Shown here: piece by piece, positions 50,571 to 50,951 of the stretch
How positions within the stretch are numbered: position 1 is the stretch's first letter
Layout of the letters: each line of letters opens with the position of its first letter
Notes under the pieces: generated by a model
What the model was told of the DNA's origin: nothing
What the model saw: the letters and a program-made list of their open reading frames with translations, nothing else
Database searches by the model: none
Program-made: the position numbers and the translations under genes
DNA from: Nevskia sp.
GTDB lineage: Bacteria > Pseudomonadota > Gammaproteobacteria > Nevskiales > Nevskiaceae
Reading direction: 5' to 3'
Length of the DNA stretch: 50,951 nucleotides
NCBI GenBank assembly: GCA_031291075.1
Contig: JARLJS010000131.1
Location: 1 to 50,951 of the forward strand

Positions 50571-50951
50571 AGCGCCCGCCTGCCGCCGCAGCGCCGTCGG
50601 CGTCAGCCCGTAGGCGGCGCGGAACGCCGCGGTGAAGTGGCTGGGGTTGGCGAAGCCCAGCCGTAGCGCGATCGCGGTCAGCTCCTCGCCCGAGTCGAGC
50701 ACCTCGGCCGCCGCCCGCGCCAGCCGCGCCCGCAGCAGGTACTGATGGATGGAGGCGCCCATCTCGCGCTGGAAGCTGCGCGCGAGATGGAACGGCGAGG
50801 CGTGCACCCGTTGCGCCAGCCGGTCCAGGGTCCAGGGCAGTTCGGGTTGCGCCGCCAGCGTCACGGCGGTGGCGCGGGCCTGGTCGCGCCGGCGCCGCCG
50901 CGCCAACGGCCGCCGGTCCACGCCGCTGGGTGCGCCGGGGCGGGCGCAGGC
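50550..50951 (-). CDS. AraC family transcriptional regulator (partial, cut by window edge)
   Basis: The frame is open to the right edge of the window, so only the C-terminal part is seen. It contains the double helix-turn-helix of AraC/XylS proteins: WTLDRLAQRVHASPFHLARSFQREMG and LTAIALRLGFANPSHFTAAFRAAYGLTPTALRR. A GTG at 50921 could start a short DNA-binding-only protein, but the upstream codons are also open and AraC regulators usually have an N-terminal sensor domain, so I treat it as truncated. Its target is unknown. Confidence 0.85.
   Translation of the reverse strand, partial: ACARPGAPSGVDRRPLARRRRRDQARATAVTLAAQPELPWTLDRLAQRVHASPFHLARSFQREMGASIHQYLLRARLARAAAEVLDSGEELTAIALRLGFANPSHFTAAFRAAYGLTPTALRRQAGASRMPGA

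Overview
The window is about 51 kb of very GC-rich Gram-negative DNA. A TonB-dependent receptor, an LPS-type glycosyltransferase, outer-membrane barrels and two secreted proteases with GlyGly-CTERM-like sorting tails point to a high-GC gammaproteobacterium of the Nevskiales/Solimonadaceae kind. That placement is an inference from gene content; there is no rRNA here to confirm it. I see no tRNA, CRISPR array, transposase or phage gene.

Layout. 0-10 kb: a secreted sedolisin-like protease (minus), then a DUF1329 envelope protein, an aldehyde dehydrogenase, a small membrane protein and a TonB-dependent receptor (plus), then a secreted beta-helix protein (minus). 10-12 kb: an ACT-domain protein and a GT9 glycosyltransferase. 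11.8-16.3 kb (minus): a TetR regulator, a KstD-like flavoprotein and a PQQ dehydrogenase. 16.4-26.6 kb (plus): a tightly packed catabolic-looking run of two amine-dehydrogenase-like (DapB-fold) proteins, two EBP/EXPERA-like membrane proteins, a Rieske oxygenase, an aldehyde dehydrogenase, an adrenodoxin-type ferredoxin, two SDRs, a 3-hydroxyisobutyrate-dehydrogenase-like protein and a second flavoprotein. 26.7-30.2 kb: an unknown surface protein, a membrane protein with a degenerate GGDEF domain, and a patatin. 30.3-35.1 kb (plus): a second Rieske oxygenase, a P450, a carboxymuconolactone-decarboxylase-like protein, a cycloeucalenol-cycloisomerase homologue and a LuxR-type regulator. 35.2-36.5 kb: dihydroorotase. 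36.6-47.9 kb (plus): a TPR-CHAT protein, a sigma-like factor, a putative anti-sigma protein and a giant S53 protease fused to an outer-membrane barrel. 47.9-51 kb: a VOC protein, a lipocalin-like protein, a phospholipase C/AcpA-type phosphoesterase and a partial AraC regulator.

The most interesting feature is the 12-34 kb region. It combines a homologue of the plant enzyme that opens the 9,19-cyclopropane ring of sterols, two homologues of sterol delta8-delta7 isomerase (EBP), a 3-ketosteroid-dehydrogenase-like flavoprotein, two Rieske oxygenases of the sterol-acting kind, a P450 and a ferredoxin. There is no squalene epoxidase or oxidosqualene cyclase, so I read it as a locus for taking up and breaking down, or remodelling, a sterol or triterpenoid, possibly a plant cyclopropyl sterol. 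The substrate is not proven by sequence.

Three copies of one palindrome (ACATTT, six bases, AAATGT) lie upstream of three transcription units in this locus. Two of them overlap the -35 box of a well-formed sigma70 promoter in the same register. One lies between divergent units, so the TetR gene at the end of the minus-strand unit is a natural candidate for an autoregulated local repressor.
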